DNA of 17,623 nucleotides from Chitinophagaceae bacterium (GCA_025963615.1 JAOQAL010000021.1:1-17623); one strand, 5' to 3'. Shown: positions 1 through 7,931, counted from the stretch's first letter. A program made the numbers and translations. The notes: generated by a model from the letters alone, not told the origin.

Positions 1-32
1 TATTCTTTGCGCCTTTGCGTGAAATATTCCTT
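1..32 (-). repeat. Partial copy of the CGCAAAG-type intergenic repeat (family A)
   Basis: Read on the minus strand this is AATATTTCACGCAAAGGCGC followed by AAAGAATA, a shortened version of the unit found in tandem at 15791-16148 and as a single copy at 4399-4470. It lies just beyond the stop codon of the porin gene and is cut by the window start, so its full length is unknown. Confidence 0.7.
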
Positions 33-43
33 TGGGGCAGCCT

Positions 44-1582
44 CTAGATCTTAAATCCAACCGTCAATACGACATTGCTCCCGGTCCCTCTTATATCAGC
101 CCCACTGTAAGCAGCACTCTGCAACCGGTAAGGCATATTCACATCTTTTTTCAGCATATACATATAAGCAACGTCAATGAACATTCCTTTATTACGGTAA
201 CCCAGGCCACCGCTGAATTGCAGCCGGCTTCCTTTCTCACCATTAATGTCCTTGTAAGGATTACCATAGTATGCAGCTCCCAGCCGTACGGCAAGAATGT
301 TGAATTTTAGTTCGCCGCCCAGCCTGACATTTACAGCGCCTTTGTATGCATTATCGATCGCTTTGTTAAGATTTGACAGGTAATCTTTTGTTGCCTGGTC
401 ATTATTTTCATTCGAAGGATCGGTATGGAAAGAAGAAGCCTTATAATTGATGAACTCAACATCAGCGGTTACAAATCCCTTTTGTTGTTTTACATCCGCA
501 ATTTCCGAAAGCAGGTAGGCAGCACTGAGGATCACCCGGTAGGGAGTCAGCAGGGTGTATTTGAATGAGGCGTTGTCATTGCCCGTTATATCTTTTGAAG
601 TTTGAGTCAGGAAGCCCTTATACGATTCAGTATTAGCTGAAACAGCAGCATCATATTTATCTTCCAGTGTATAAAAAGTAGGTGAATGGACAGCCAGTCC
701 TAAGCGCAGAGCGCTGACCGGCTTAAAAATGATGCCGCCTTTCAGGTTAATCCCAACGCCGCTGGTTTTAAGGTTTTCAGTGAAAACGGCGTAATCAAAA
801 TTATTATCAGGATTCGTGGTGGGATCGGATTCGACGAACTCTGTTGTTCTTTTATAGTTAAGAAAGGGAATGCCGATGGTTAGTCCATAATAAAATTTAT
901 CATTCATATTGCCGGCGCCGGCGATTGCCAACTCGGTAATGCCTCCTTTGGTGCTCACCGTATTTTGTTGCAGGAGATTCCCAATGGGAGCCCGGCTTTG
1001 AAACAGGTAATTACCCGATGTGCCACCACCGATCGTATCGATCCAATACGTGTTGAAAGCAAGACTGGCACCATAAGGATAATTGGAAGCTACGCTGTTG
1101 GCATCTTTATCACTGCCAATCTCTTCTAAAAATTTTTGGGAATAAGACGTTTGGTTATTCTGACCGCTGTAAAGAATATTGCTGTTGAAATTAGCCATTT
1201 GGTTGATAGCAATACTGAATGCGGTGGCCCTTGCTTTTTTAGTTTTGCCATTGCCCCAGCCCATGACAAATCCTGTTACCCCTAAAGCAAAATTATTTTT
1301 ATTATCCGTAGTGCTTTTGCCATAGTAGGTCGATTTATTCTTCAGGGAATTGAAACCAGGGGAGAGCACAAAATCTCCTGTTTTATAAAACCCCAATCCG
1401 GCAGGATTAACGAAAGTAGCGGATATGTCCCCACCCAGGGATCCCATAGCGCCGCCGATAGCTTGCTGGCGGGCCGTACCGCCCTGGTTGGTCCATGAAT
1501 ACCGTAAAGCATCCGCCGGTTCCTGTGCAAACAACTTTAGAGAACACGATAAAACAGTCACTATGAAAAATATTTTTTTCAT
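44..1582 (-). CDS. OMPP1/FadL-family outer membrane protein (putative hydrophobic-substrate transporter)
   Basis: A 512-residue protein starting at ATG 1582. The frame stays open 24 codons further up, but MKKIFFIVTVLSCSLKLFAQ is a typical signal peptide, with probable cleavage after LFA, and directly precedes the mature domain, so the later start is preferred. The mature N-terminus (ALRYSWTNQGGTARQQAIGG, then SLGGDISATFVNPAGLGFY) carries the NPAG-type motif of the OMPP1/FadL/TodX barrel family. The remainder shows alternating hydrophobic/polar strands with Asn/Gly/Ser-rich loops, as expected of a beta-barrel. FadL proteins move hydrophobic molecules such as fatty acids across the outer membrane; the substrate here cannot be told. 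The protein ends in LTVGFKI, a plausible barrel end. The next gene upstream, on the same strand, lies nearly 200 bp away, so co-transcription is possible but not shown. Confidence 0.8.
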   Translation of the reverse strand: MKKIFFIVTVLSCSLKLFAQEPADALRYSWTNQGGTARQQAIGGAMGSLGGDISATFVNPAGLGFYKTGDFVLSPGFNSLKNKSTYYGKSTTDNKNNFALGVTGFVMGWGNGKTKKARATAFSIAINQMANFNSNILYSGQNNQTSYSQKFLEEIGSDKDANSVASNYPYGASLAFNTYWIDTIGGGTSGNYLFQSRAPIGNLLQQNTVSTKGGITELAIAGAGNMNDKFYYGLTIGIPFLNYKRTTEFVESDPTTNPDNNFDYAVFTENLKTSGVGINLKGGIIFKPVSALRLGLAVHSPTFYTLEDKYDAAVSANTESYKGFLTQTSKDITGNDNASFKYTLLTPYRVILSAAYLLSEIADVKQQKGFVTADVEFINYKASSFHTDPSNENNDQATKDYLSNLNKAIDNAYKGAVNVRLGGELKFNILAVRLGAAYYGNPYKDINGEKGSRLQFSGGLGYRNKGMFIDVAYMYMLKKDVNMPYRLQSAAYSGADIRGTGSNVVLTVGFKI

Positions 1583-1778
1583 TTGGTTGGTATTAGAAAA
1601 TTTAAATGATGACAACGCTGCAAGTTTAGAAGACCCGATAGTATCCGGTTGCACAAAGAAGTAGCGTCTGGTGTTGACGAAATAACAGCAAGTAAGAATT
1701 GTTGTTGCCCGTCATCATAACATTCTGTTGATGAATTGCAAAATGACTTACTCTGCATCGGCGCTCTCCGTTATTATT

Positions 1779-2525
1779 TTAAAATCTTCTCACCGGCGCA
1801 CTGCTGCCAGAACTTGAAGACGAACTGCTCCTGCCTGATGAGGAAGGGGTACTGGTATTACTGGAAGGACGGGAATTATTATTATTGGATGAATTGTTAT
1901 TAAATGAATTCCGGAGATAGTCACCGGCGTTTGAACGGCTATTGTTATAATTATTATTATACCGGTAAGTATTCCTTGCAGCCGGCGCTGAATTGAGCTC
2001 GACCCGACGGTTTACATAATTACTGTTTATCAGTTGCTTATTATACGTGTTCAGATTAAACATCCTGGGCCTGTTCGACATCGCATAATTAGGGTTCTTC
2101 GGATTGTTGACATAGAAAACCGGTGAATAGTAGGGGCTATAATAAGATGAATAGAATGGATTAAAATAGGGAGAATAATAGGGATTGTAATTGTAATTCC
2201 AGTAACTGTTGGCGGTCCATGGATTATTCCCGTAGAAACCATCATAATAACTGTAACTATAACGGTCACTGTTATAATACCATTCATCCAGATTTGACCA
2301 TTGATTCCTGTTTTGCACTTTCATCCTCAATTGCCGGTCGGAATAATAATCGTCGCTGTTGTCGTAACGGTCATCGTCATCTTTATTGTTTACAGCCACA
2401 TACTCAGATTGTTCCCGCTGTGGAGAAAAGTAGACGTCGTCCGGTGTTTGCCCGGTTTTATAGGCCGAAGTACAACTTGTGATAGCTGCTGCTGCCAATG
2501 CCAGAAGTAACAAAGTGGGTTTCAT
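1779..2525 (-). CDS. Tyr/Asn/Ser-rich predicted lipoprotein of unknown function
   Basis: This 248-residue protein starts MKPTLLLLALAAAAITSC, a lipoprotein signal with a lipobox ending at Cys18, so it should be lipid-anchored in the envelope. Residues 22-35 hold a TGQTPDDVYFSP segment, followed by an Asp/Tyr stretch, a QLRMKVQNRNQWSNLDEW segment (about 65-83), then a long Tyr/Asn/Pro/Ser-rich part with repeated YYSPYF-like blocks. The tail is almost pure Asn/Ser and ends APVRRF. I recall similar proteins in Chitinophagaceae, sometimes mislabelled vitellogenin-like for composition alone. No catalytic domain is visible. Low-complexity composition suggests an extended surface or periplasmic protein rather than an enzyme. 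Coding status is supported by the intact signal, lipobox and full-length frame; function is unknown. Confidence 0.75.
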   Translation of the reverse strand: MKPTLLLLALAAAAITSCTSAYKTGQTPDDVYFSPQREQSEYVAVNNKDDDDRYDNSDDYYSDRQLRMKVQNRNQWSNLDEWYYNSDRYSYSYYDGFYGNNPWTANSYWNYNYNPYYSPYFNPFYSSYYSPYYSPVFYVNNPKNPNYAMSNRPRMFNLNTYNKQLINSNYVNRRVELNSAPAARNTYRYNNNYNNSRSNAGDYLRNSFNNNSSNNNNSRPSSNTSTPSSSGRSSSSSSSGSSAPVRRF

Positions 2526-2594
2526 GGCAAAAAGGTTTTAATTGTTTAAAATTGAAGTTACTATTTTTGTGCGACTTTTCAGAGAGCAATTATA

Positions 2595-2610
2595 CAGTGT
2601 AATGACACTG
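2595..2610. promoter_or_regulatory. Operator-like perfect palindrome between divergent genes
   Basis: CAGTGTAATGACACTG is a perfect 6-bp inverted repeat around a 4-bp centre. It sits in the 256-bp spacer between the minus-strand lipoprotein gene and proS, 70 bp upstream of the former. Size and position suit a dimeric regulator site, but a short palindrome can arise by chance and no second copy was noticed in the window. Confidence 0.3.
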
Positions 2611-2781
2611 GGTTTCAATGTAAAATTGCATCATAACCTGTTAAGTAAATGGTAAAGGTCTTACGTGATTGTCCCGGTTGAAATGCAAGAACGGAATGCT
2701 TCAACCACAACAACCTGGGCCGTGCTTACCAACACTATAATTTAAATAAACCTTCAACAAAGGAAAATAAGGAATGGCATT

Positions 2782-4260
2782 ATGAGTAAAGAGATTACAT
2801 CAAGAGCAGAAGATTATTCGCAATGGTATAATGACCTGGTGCTGAAAGGCGGCCTTGCCGATTATTCGGCTGTACGGGGCTGCATGGTTATAAAGCCGTA
2901 TGGTTACGCCCTCTGGGAAAATATGCAGGCGGCATTAGACAAAATGTTTAAAGATACCGGCCACGAAAACGCTTATTTCCCCCTGTTTATTCCCAAAAGT
3001 TTTTTAAGCAAGGAAGCGGCGCATGTAGAAGGTTTTGCAAAAGAATGCGCCGTGGTAACTCACTACCGGCTGAAAAATGATCCTAATGGTGGCGGCATCG
3101 TGGTGGACCCTGAGGCCAAACTGGAAGAAGAATTAATCGTTCGCCCCACCAGTGAAACGATTATCTGGAATACCTATAAAGATTGGGTCAAATCATACCG
3201 CGACCTGCCCCTGCTCATCAATCAATGGGCGAATGTGGTTCGGTGGGAAATGAGAACCAGGTTATTTCTGCGTACTGCGGAATTTCTTTGGCAGGAAGGA
3301 CATACGGCGCATGCTACCGCGGAAGAAGCGATAGCGGAAACAAAACAAATGCTGGAAGTGTATACCACCTTTGCCGAAGAGTTTATGGCATTACCGGTAA
3401 TACGGGGTATAAAAACAGAAAGCGAACGCTTCGCCGGAGCAGAGGATACCTATTGCATCGAGGCGTTGATGCAGGATGGTAAGGCTTTACAAGCCGGCAC
3501 CTCGCATTTTCTGGGACAAAATTTTGCCAAAGCATTTGATGTAAAGTTTTTAAATAAAGAAAACCAGTTGAATTATGTATGGGCTACCAGTTGGGGAGTA
3601 AGCACCCGCTTGATTGGCGCCTTAGTGATGGCCCATAGTGATGACCAGGGTTTGGTAATGCCGCCAAAGATTGCGCCACTGCAGGTTGTGATTGTTCCTA
3701 TTTATGGAAAAGATGAGGAGTCAAAAAAATTAATTGACAGCAAGGCAAAGGAAATAATGGACAACCTGAAAAGAATCGGGGTTAGGGTAAAATACGATAA
3801 TAATGATAATAACAGGCCCGGCTGGAAATTCGCGGAATATGAAATGAAGGGCGTGCCGGTGCGGGTAGCTATTGGCGCAAGAGACCTGGAAAAAAATGTG
3901 GTGGAGATAGCAAGAAGGGATACTAAAGAAAAGAAAGCAGTAGGCCTGGATGGAATAGCTCAATACATTGATGGACTGCTCGTGGATATCCAGAACAGTT
4001 TATATAACAAGGCGAAAGATTACCGCGACAGCCACATCACCCGGGCTGATGACTGGACTGAATTTGAAAAACTACTGGATGATAAAGGTGGGTTTATAGC
4101 TGCCCATTGGGATGGTACTGCAGAAACAGAAGCCAGCATCAAAGAAAAAACGAAAGCAACCATCCGCTGTATCCCGCTTGATAATAAACTGGAAGAAGGT
4201 AAATGTATTTTAACCGGTAATCCTTCAAAACAAAGGGTGTTGTTTGCCAGGGCGTATTAG
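2782..4260 (+). CDS. proS: Prolyl-tRNA synthetase, short archaeal/eukaryotic-type form
   Basis: Charges tRNA-Pro with proline in the cytoplasm. The 492-residue length and layout match the ProS type 3 enzyme usual in Bacteroidota, which lacks the inserted editing domain of the long bacterial type. Class II features are visible: [13 protein letters not shown] (66-78, motif 1 region), RPTSET (121-126) contacting the adenylate, RWEMRTR and [14 protein letters not shown] (154-177, motif 2), the proline-pocket region [13 protein letters not shown] (236-248), and [16 protein letters not shown] (270-285, motif 3). The anticodon-binding domain begins near 298. The C-terminal domain has only two Cys in the zinc-site region (IRCIPLD, GKCILTG) and ends FARAY with the C-terminal Tyr typical of this type. 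ATG 2782 gives the standard N-terminus; a nearby upstream ATG is out of frame and stops at once. Monocistronic by appearance. Confidence 0.97.
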   Translation: MSKEITSRAEDYSQWYNDLVLKGGLADYSAVRGCMVIKPYGYALWENMQAALDKMFKDTGHENAYFPLFIPKSFLSKEAAHVEGFAKECAVVTHYRLKNDPNGGGIVVDPEAKLEEELIVRPTSETIIWNTYKDWVKSYRDLPLLINQWANVVRWEMRTRLFLRTAEFLWQEGHTAHATAEEAIAETKQMLEVYTTFAEEFMALPVIRGIKTESERFAGAEDTYCIEALMQDGKALQAGTSHFLGQNFAKAFDVKFLNKENQLNYVWATSWGVSTRLIGALVMAHSDDQGLVMPPKIAPLQVVIVPIYGKDEESKKLIDSKAKEIMDNLKRIGVRVKYDNNDNNRPGWKFAEYEMKGVPVRVAIGARDLEKNVVEIARRDTKEKKAVGLDGIAQYIDGLLVDIQNSLYNKAKDYRDSHITRADDWTEFEKLLDDKGGFIAAHWDGTAETEASIKEKTKATIRCIPLDNKLEEGKCILTGNPSKQRVLFARAY

Positions 4261-4277
4261 TTGGGCATGGTAAACAA

Positions 4278-4340
4278 GATGCGGGATATTAGATGCTGGA
4301 TGCTGGAAGCTAGATGCCAGATACTGGATACTGGATACTG
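4278..4340 (-). repeat. Heptamer array 1 (9 contiguous 7-bp units, inverse orientation)
   Basis: Nine uninterrupted 7-mers of the form GATGCTG/GATACTG (reverse complement CAGCATC/CAGTATC), with variants GATGCGG, GATATTA, GAAGCTA and GATGCCA. It begins 17 bp after the proS stop. This is the same repeat as arrays 2-4 but on the opposite strand. Confidence 0.9.
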
Positions 4341-4371
4341 TTAATTTTCAGAACCAGATGATATTGCTTTT

Positions 4372-4398
4372 TTGTTCTGTAGGAACATTTTGTGGGGA
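4372..4398 (+). repeat. Small hairpin repeat, GTTCY-nnn-GGAAC type (family D)
   Basis: TGTTCT-GTA-GGAACA forms a 6-bp stem (one T-G wobble) around a 3-nt loop at 4374-4388, followed by TTTTGTGGGGAAAG. The two hairpins at 16271 and 16321 share the 3-nt loop layout and the TTTGTG tail. It directly adjoins the family A copy. Confidence 0.6.
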
Positions 4399-4470
4399 AA
4401 GTAAAGATTGATTCTTAACCGTTCACTCTTTGCGTTCTTTGCTTCTTTGCGACCTTTGCGTGAAATATTG
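4399..4470 (-). repeat. Single copy of the CGCAAAG-type intergenic repeat (family A)
   Basis: On the minus strand this reads ATATTTCACGCAAAG, then GTCGCAAAGAAGCAAAGAACG, CAAAGAG, and TAAGAATCAATCTTTACTTT. It matches the long form of the unit in the 15791-16148 tandem array along nearly its whole length, so the repeat is a defined element of about 70 bp rather than a simple G+C-poor run. Confidence 0.85.
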
Positions 4471-4494
4471 CTGTTGAAACAGCTCAAAAAATAT

Positions 4495-4525
4495 TTGACA
4501 ATCTCCGCCTATACGAGTATTTTAA
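4495..4525 (+). promoter_or_regulatory. Candidate Bacteroidota promoter for the DUF5362 gene
   Basis: A TTG (4495-4497) lies 20 bp before TATTTTAA (4518-4525), a partial match to the Bacteroidota -7 element TAnnTTTG with its -33 TTG. Transcription would begin near 4532, about 33 nt before the ATG. The -7 box lacks the final G, so support is moderate. Confidence 0.35.
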
Positions 4526-4564
4526 TAGTCTAAACCAACTACCATCACCTAAAACCAACTCGCC

Positions 4565-5041
4565 ATGGAAGAAAATCAAAACATTTCATTGTTCGGATTA
4601 AGTATTGATCCGGCTGCTAAAGCTCACCTCTCTGAAGCTGCCCGCTGGGCAAGATTTTTAGCAATTGTAGGATTTGTCATTATCGGATTGATTGTTTTAA
4701 TAGGAATATTTGCCGGTTCTATCTTGGGATCCATGACCGGTGGATTGGGCGGAAATGAATTAGGTAGTTCCCGGGTGACCAGCGGCATCATGGGCTCATT
4801 TTTCATTGTTATCTATATTTTAGTAGCGGCCTTCTACTTTTTTCCCTGTTTGTTCTTATTTCGCTTTGCTACTAAAATGAAAACGGCACTTGCCTCAAAT
4901 GACCAGGAAACAGTGAACTCTTCTTTTCAGAACCTGAAAAAATTATTCCGGTTTGTGGGAATATTTACGATTATTATGCTGGCCATTTATGCCATTGCCC
5001 TGGTTTTTGGCCTGTTGGGCGCGGGGCTAAGCAGAATGTAG
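4565..5041 (+). CDS. DUF5362-family small integral membrane protein
   Basis: A 158-residue protein with three predicted membrane helices at about 31-55, 77-100 and 128-152. A glycine-rich loop (51-70, AGSILGSMTGGLGGNELGSS) separates helices 1 and 2, and a charged segment (101-127, including FATKMKTALASNDQETVNSS) separates helices 2 and 3. The short soluble N-terminus (LFGLSIDPAAKAHLSEAARW) leads straight into helix 1. The pattern fits DUF5362, a family of Bacteroidota inner-membrane proteins with no known function. It is flanked by repeat-rich spacers on both sides and faces the convergent RDD gene, so it is probably transcribed alone. ATG 4565 follows a candidate promoter and gives a compact N-terminus, so the start is likely right. 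Confidence 0.8.
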   Translation: MEENQNISLFGLSIDPAAKAHLSEAARWARFLAIVGFVIIGLIVLIGIFAGSILGSMTGGLGGNELGSSRVTSGIMGSFFIVIYILVAAFYFFPCLFLFRFATKMKTALASNDQETVNSSFQNLKKLFRFVGIFTIIMLAIYAIALVFGLLGAGLSRM

Positions 5042-5049
5042 TTTTATAG

Positions 5050-5199
5050 TTTGGAGTTTGAAGTTTGGAGTTTGGAGTTTGAAGTTTGGAGTTTCTAACC
5101 GATAACTATCGGGTCTATAGCTATACTCATAACGGAAGATTCCTGGTTATAGGAAATTTCTGTTCTCAGGACAACTCCAAACTTCAAACCCCAAACTCC
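5050..5199. repeat. Inverted heptad repeat with palindromic centre, probable bidirectional terminator
   Basis: The left arm is six contiguous heptads (TTTGGAG or TTTGAAG) at 5050-5091. The right arm, CTCCAAA CTTCAAA CCCCAAA CTCC, at 5175-5199 is complementary to 5067-5091 in 24 of 25 positions. The 83-nt centre holds further palindromes: CCGATA-AC-TATCGG (5099-5112), TATAGCTATA (5116-5125), a stem at 5129-5150 and GAAATTTC (5153-5160). It fills the space between two convergent genes. The structure is seen directly; terminator action is inferred from its place. Confidence 0.75.
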
Positions 5200-5207
5200 T
5201 TCTCTCT

Positions 5208-6017
5208 CTATTTTGTTGACAGGTAATTATAATCTTTCATTACCACTTCCAGAAAATCGAAGGGCGCTAAGGACGATTCGATTTTCAAGTGGCTTTTTAT
5301 TTTTTCCGTTGCCATGGCAGCTAACTGAAAATCTCCTTTTTTCCGGGAAGTATCAAGGATGCTTTTAATAGCATTAATATCTTTATCACTCAACTGCATA
5401 ATCTGCGGGAATGAGGGAATATAGCCGTCGGCCACTTCAAGAAAAACAGTATCACTAATACTCCCGACCGGATTGGTCCGGATGAGAATAGTGCCTGCCA
5501 GCATATCGCCCAATCGTTGTGCTTTTTTTGCCGAAGCAACCAGCACAATGTCAGCAAATAATAATAAAATAGCTCCGGCAATGGCCGCAACAGCTTTATA
5601 TCCGTATACCGCCGCATAAGGCAGGTAAGCAATAATCAGCAGGATGGATAAATCCGAAGTGCGTATCAGCCACCTGATAACATATTGGCTGATGCTGGCT
5701 CTGCCACCATTTTCATTTACTACCCGGATATTCATCAGCTTTTTGCCAATACTCTGACCAATCATTGTAATTTCCGAAACAACATGGTATAAAAAGAACG
5801 GCAGTATTAATAATAAACTGATCCCCCAGGAGTCATAAGCATCATCCAGGCTAAGGCTTTTTCCCTCCCGCAGGATATTCACTATTTTACTGGCTATAAT
5901 AATGTAAAAAACCTGGATGAACAGGTCAATAGCCCAGGCGCCCAAGCGTCGGTGAAATTCCGCCGCTTCAAATTCAAGATCAATATTAAAGTTGGTATGA
6001 ATTTTTATGATGGGCAT
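5208..6017 (-). CDS. RDD-family integral membrane protein
   Basis: A 269-residue protein of the RDD family, membrane proteins with a few helices and a conserved Arg and Asp pair whose role is not established. Visible parts are the helix-1 signature EFHRRLGAWAIDLFIQ (20-35, Arg24 and Asp31), further helices at about 65-80, 123-135 and 142-160, the conserved GQSIGKKLMNIRVVNENGG (87-105), and QRLGDMLAGTILIR (167-180) closing the domain. A soluble tail of roughly 85 residues follows. It is divergently transcribed from the SpoIIM-like gene across about 110 bp. RDD genes commonly accompany SpoIIM, DUF4129/DUF4350, MoxR and DUF58 genes, so it is most likely part of that module and shares its control region. 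Confidence 0.88.
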   Translation of the reverse strand: MPIIKIHTNFNIDLEFEAAEFHRRLGAWAIDLFIQVFYIIIASKIVNILREGKSLSLDDAYDSWGISLLLILPFFLYHVVSEITMIGQSIGKKLMNIRVVNENGGRASISQYVIRWLIRTSDLSILLIIAYLPYAAVYGYKAVAAIAGAILLLFADIVLVASAKKAQRLGDMLAGTILIRTNPVGSISDTVFLEVADGYIPSFPQIMQLSDKDINAIKSILDTSRKKGDFQLAAMATEKIKSHLKIESSLAPFDFLEVVMKDYNYLSTK

Positions 6018-6128
6018 GTGCTGGAGGATGAAGAATTATAGCAATTTAGTTGTTTATAATTTAAAAATTCCGGGGAGCCCCTTTTACTGTTAAGAAAATA
6101 GTATTTTACAAAACAAATTAACCCTTTT

Positions 6129-7097
6129 CTGAGAGAGGCCCTTTTTATAAAGAAGAATAAGAAGCGATGGGAGAAAGTGCAGCAGGATCCCTCCCGCGAA
6201 GCCGATGAAATGGCAAAGGATTTTACCCAACTGGTAGATGATCTCGCCTATGCTAAAACTTTTTACAGGACCAGCAAGGTGACACAGTTTCTTAACAGCC
6301 AGGCTGCTAAAATCTATTTAGATATTTATAAAAACCGGAAAGAAGAATCCAACCGGTTGGTGACCTACTGGAAATATGACCTGCCAATTATTATCCGCCG
6401 CCATCACAAGGTTATCTTCTTTACGTTCATTGTATTCTGTATTTTTTTCGCGGTTGGATTCTTTTCCTCCGCTCACGACGAATCATTTGTACGGGAAGTG
6501 CTGGGCGAGGGTTACGTGAACATGACGGAAAAAAATATTGCGGAAGGGAATCCTTTTGGTGTATACAAGTCCGGTAATTCATTCTGGATGTGGATGGGTA
6601 TCATGATCAATAATATTATTGTATCACTCACTTATTTTGTAAAAGGACTTTTTCTTGGCATCTTTAGTCTGACCGCCATGGTACAGGAAGCCATGCGGCT
6701 CGGGGCTTTTGAACAATTCTTTTTTGGAAAAGGTCTTGGTCTCCGGTCTGTTTTGATTGTGTCTATTCATGGCGTACTCGAGATTACGTCCATTATTATT
6801 TCCTGCGCGGCAGGGGCTGTGATGGGGGTAAGCATTTTATTTCCCGGCACCATTAAACGATGGGATGCTTTTAAAAAAGCCACAAAGGACGGGGTGAGAA
6901 TTGTGATAGGCTTAGTTCCGGTTTTTGCGGCAGCGGCTTTTTTTGAAGGCTTTGTAACCCGCCATTCAGAAATGCCCGGTTGGTTAAGCGGCCTTTTACT
7001 GCTGGCTTCGGTGAGTTTTATTATTTGGTATTTTGTTATTTATCCGGCCCGGCTACAGAAAAAATTATCTTTTACATTTAACCATCCGGAGGAGTAA
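6129..7097 (+). CDS. Stage II sporulation protein M (SpoIIM)-like membrane protein, probable CTG start
   Basis: A SpoIIM-family integral membrane protein of about 322 residues; the family is not restricted to spore formers and here belongs to a MoxR module. Counting from GTG 6177, helices lie near 79-98, 141-165, 190-222, 241-260 and 267-290. The conserved blocks NPFGVY, EAMRLGAFEQFFFGKGLG, SIHGVLEITSIII, LFPGTIKRWDA and FFEGFVTRH are present. The usual starts are GTG 6177 or ATG 6210, but the frame is open back to 6102, and codons 6129-6176 encode LREALFIKKNKKRWEK. Relatives, as I recall them, begin MREA-FIKKNK-RW, so the true start is inferred to be CTG 6129 (or, less likely, ATT 6117). If only standard starts work, the protein lacks 16 conserved residues. 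Its stop lies close to the next gene, indicating an operon. Confidence 0.85.
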   Translation: MREALFIKKNKKRWEKVQQDPSREADEMAKDFTQLVDDLAYAKTFYRTSKVTQFLNSQAAKIYLDIYKNRKEESNRLVTYWKYDLPIIIRRHHKVIFFTFIVFCIFFAVGFFSSAHDESFVREVLGEGYVNMTEKNIAEGNPFGVYKSGNSFWMWMGIMINNIIVSLTYFVKGLFLGIFSLTAMVQEAMRLGAFEQFFFGKGLGLRSVLIVSIHGVLEITSIIISCAAGAVMGVSILFPGTIKRWDAFKKATKDGVRIVIGLVPVFAAAAFFEGFVTRHSEMPGWLSGLLLLASVSFIIWYFVIYPARLQKKLSFTFNHPEE

Positions 7098-7133
7098 TTG
7101 GCTATCACGAATTGTAAATATCGTTCGCATGCA

Positions 7134-7928
7134 ATGCAATACCTGCAGTTATTGTTATTTATTATAGCAGGGAACATGGCGTTCTCACAGCAGCATGATT
7201 CTACTGTTACGGATACGGTTATAACGAAGCTGCAGGATGATTCAGACAATGCAGATGAAATAACGGAGGACACTACTAAAAAACCTGAATACAATTACTA
7301 TTATAGCACGGAGCTGTGGACGAAGGATTCATTCCTGCTCCGGCAGGTGCCAGATAGTGTTATAAAAAGTTTGCAATCGGATGATAATTTCTGGTATGCC
7401 AACAAAGACTTTGAAAAAAAGAAACAGGCTGCCAACCGCGCGGGAATAAGTTTTTGGGAATGGCTCGCAAGGCAGCGATGGTATAAGGCGGCTGCCTGGA
7501 TTATCATTATTGGCGGATTTGCAGCCGTATTGATCTGGTTCCTGGCGAGCAGCCAGGTTGGCATTTTCCGCCGCAGGTCAAAAACTGTTGCTGAAGCAGG
7601 CACCGGTGAAATGACGGAAAATATTTTTGAAATTGATTACCATAAAGAAATTGATAAAGCGATGCAGGAAGCCAATTACCGGTTGGCTGTGAGGTTGATG
7701 TTCCTCCGCTTATTGAAGAATCTTTCGGAGCGTCATGTTATTGAGTATAAACAGGGCAGGACAAATTTCGATTACCTGGCCCAGGTAAATAACAGCGGTT
7801 ATTATAAAGATTTTTTTCGCCTTACCCGCAATTATGAATATGCATGGTATGGTGAATTTGCGGTAAGCCCGGAAATATTTATGGCCATTAAAAATGATTT
7901 TGAAAATTTTGAGAAACAATTGAATTAG
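7134..7928 (+). CDS. DUF4129-domain membrane protein
   Basis: A 264-residue protein from ATG 7134. A TTG at 7098 would add 12 residues (LAITNCKYRSHA) that do not look like part of a signal peptide, whereas MQYLQLLLFIIAGNMAFSQQ does, with probable cleavage after FS or AFS. An acidic extracytoplasmic region of about 95 residues (with the ELWTKDSF and PDSVIKSLQSDDNFWY segments) precedes a single membrane helix (residues 121-138, AWIIIIGGFAAVLIWFLA). The cytoplasmic C-terminus carries the DUF4129 signature: EANYRLAVRLMFLRLLKNLS, EYKQGRTNFDYLAQV and RLTRNYEYAWYGEF. The function of this domain is unknown; its recurring company is MoxR ATPases and DUF58 proteins. It lies between the SpoIIM-like gene and the DUF4350 gene (gap of 3 nt), so it is part of the operon. 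Confidence 0.88.
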   Translation: MQYLQLLLFIIAGNMAFSQQHDSTVTDTVITKLQDDSDNADEITEDTTKKPEYNYYYSTELWTKDSFLLRQVPDSVIKSLQSDDNFWYANKDFEKKKQAANRAGISFWEWLARQRWYKAAAWIIIIGGFAAVLIWFLASSQVGIFRRRSKTVAEAGTGEMTENIFEIDYHKEIDKAMQEANYRLAVRLMFLRLLKNLSERHVIEYKQGRTNFDYLAQVNNSGYYKDFFRLTRNYEYAWYGEFAVSPEIFMAIKNDFENFEKQLN

Positions 7929-7931
7929 AAT

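Larger units (their letters stand above)
4261..4564. other. Repeat-filled intergenic spacer after proS
   Basis: These 304 bp hold no gene. In order they contain nine inverted-orientation heptamers (4278-4340), a short hairpin of the GTTCC/GGAAC type (4372-4398), a minus-strand copy of the CGCAAAG-type repeat (4399-4470) and a candidate promoter for the downstream membrane-protein gene (4495-4525). Confidence 0.8.

Noticed and set aside
2570..2781. T-box or other riboswitch leader for proS
   Set aside because: No T-box sequence, specifier stem or terminator/antiterminator pair could be recognised, and T-boxes are not typical of Bacteroidota.
6072..6085. GGGGAGCCCC followed by TTTT as a terminator in the RDD/SpoIIM spacer
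   Set aside because: The 4-bp stem with a 2-nt loop is too small, and the spacer lies between divergent starts where a terminator has no obvious use.
6167..6200. ATG 6167 as the start of the SpoIIM-like gene
   Set aside because: It is in a different reading frame from the SpoIIM-like protein, so it cannot be the start without a frameshift.
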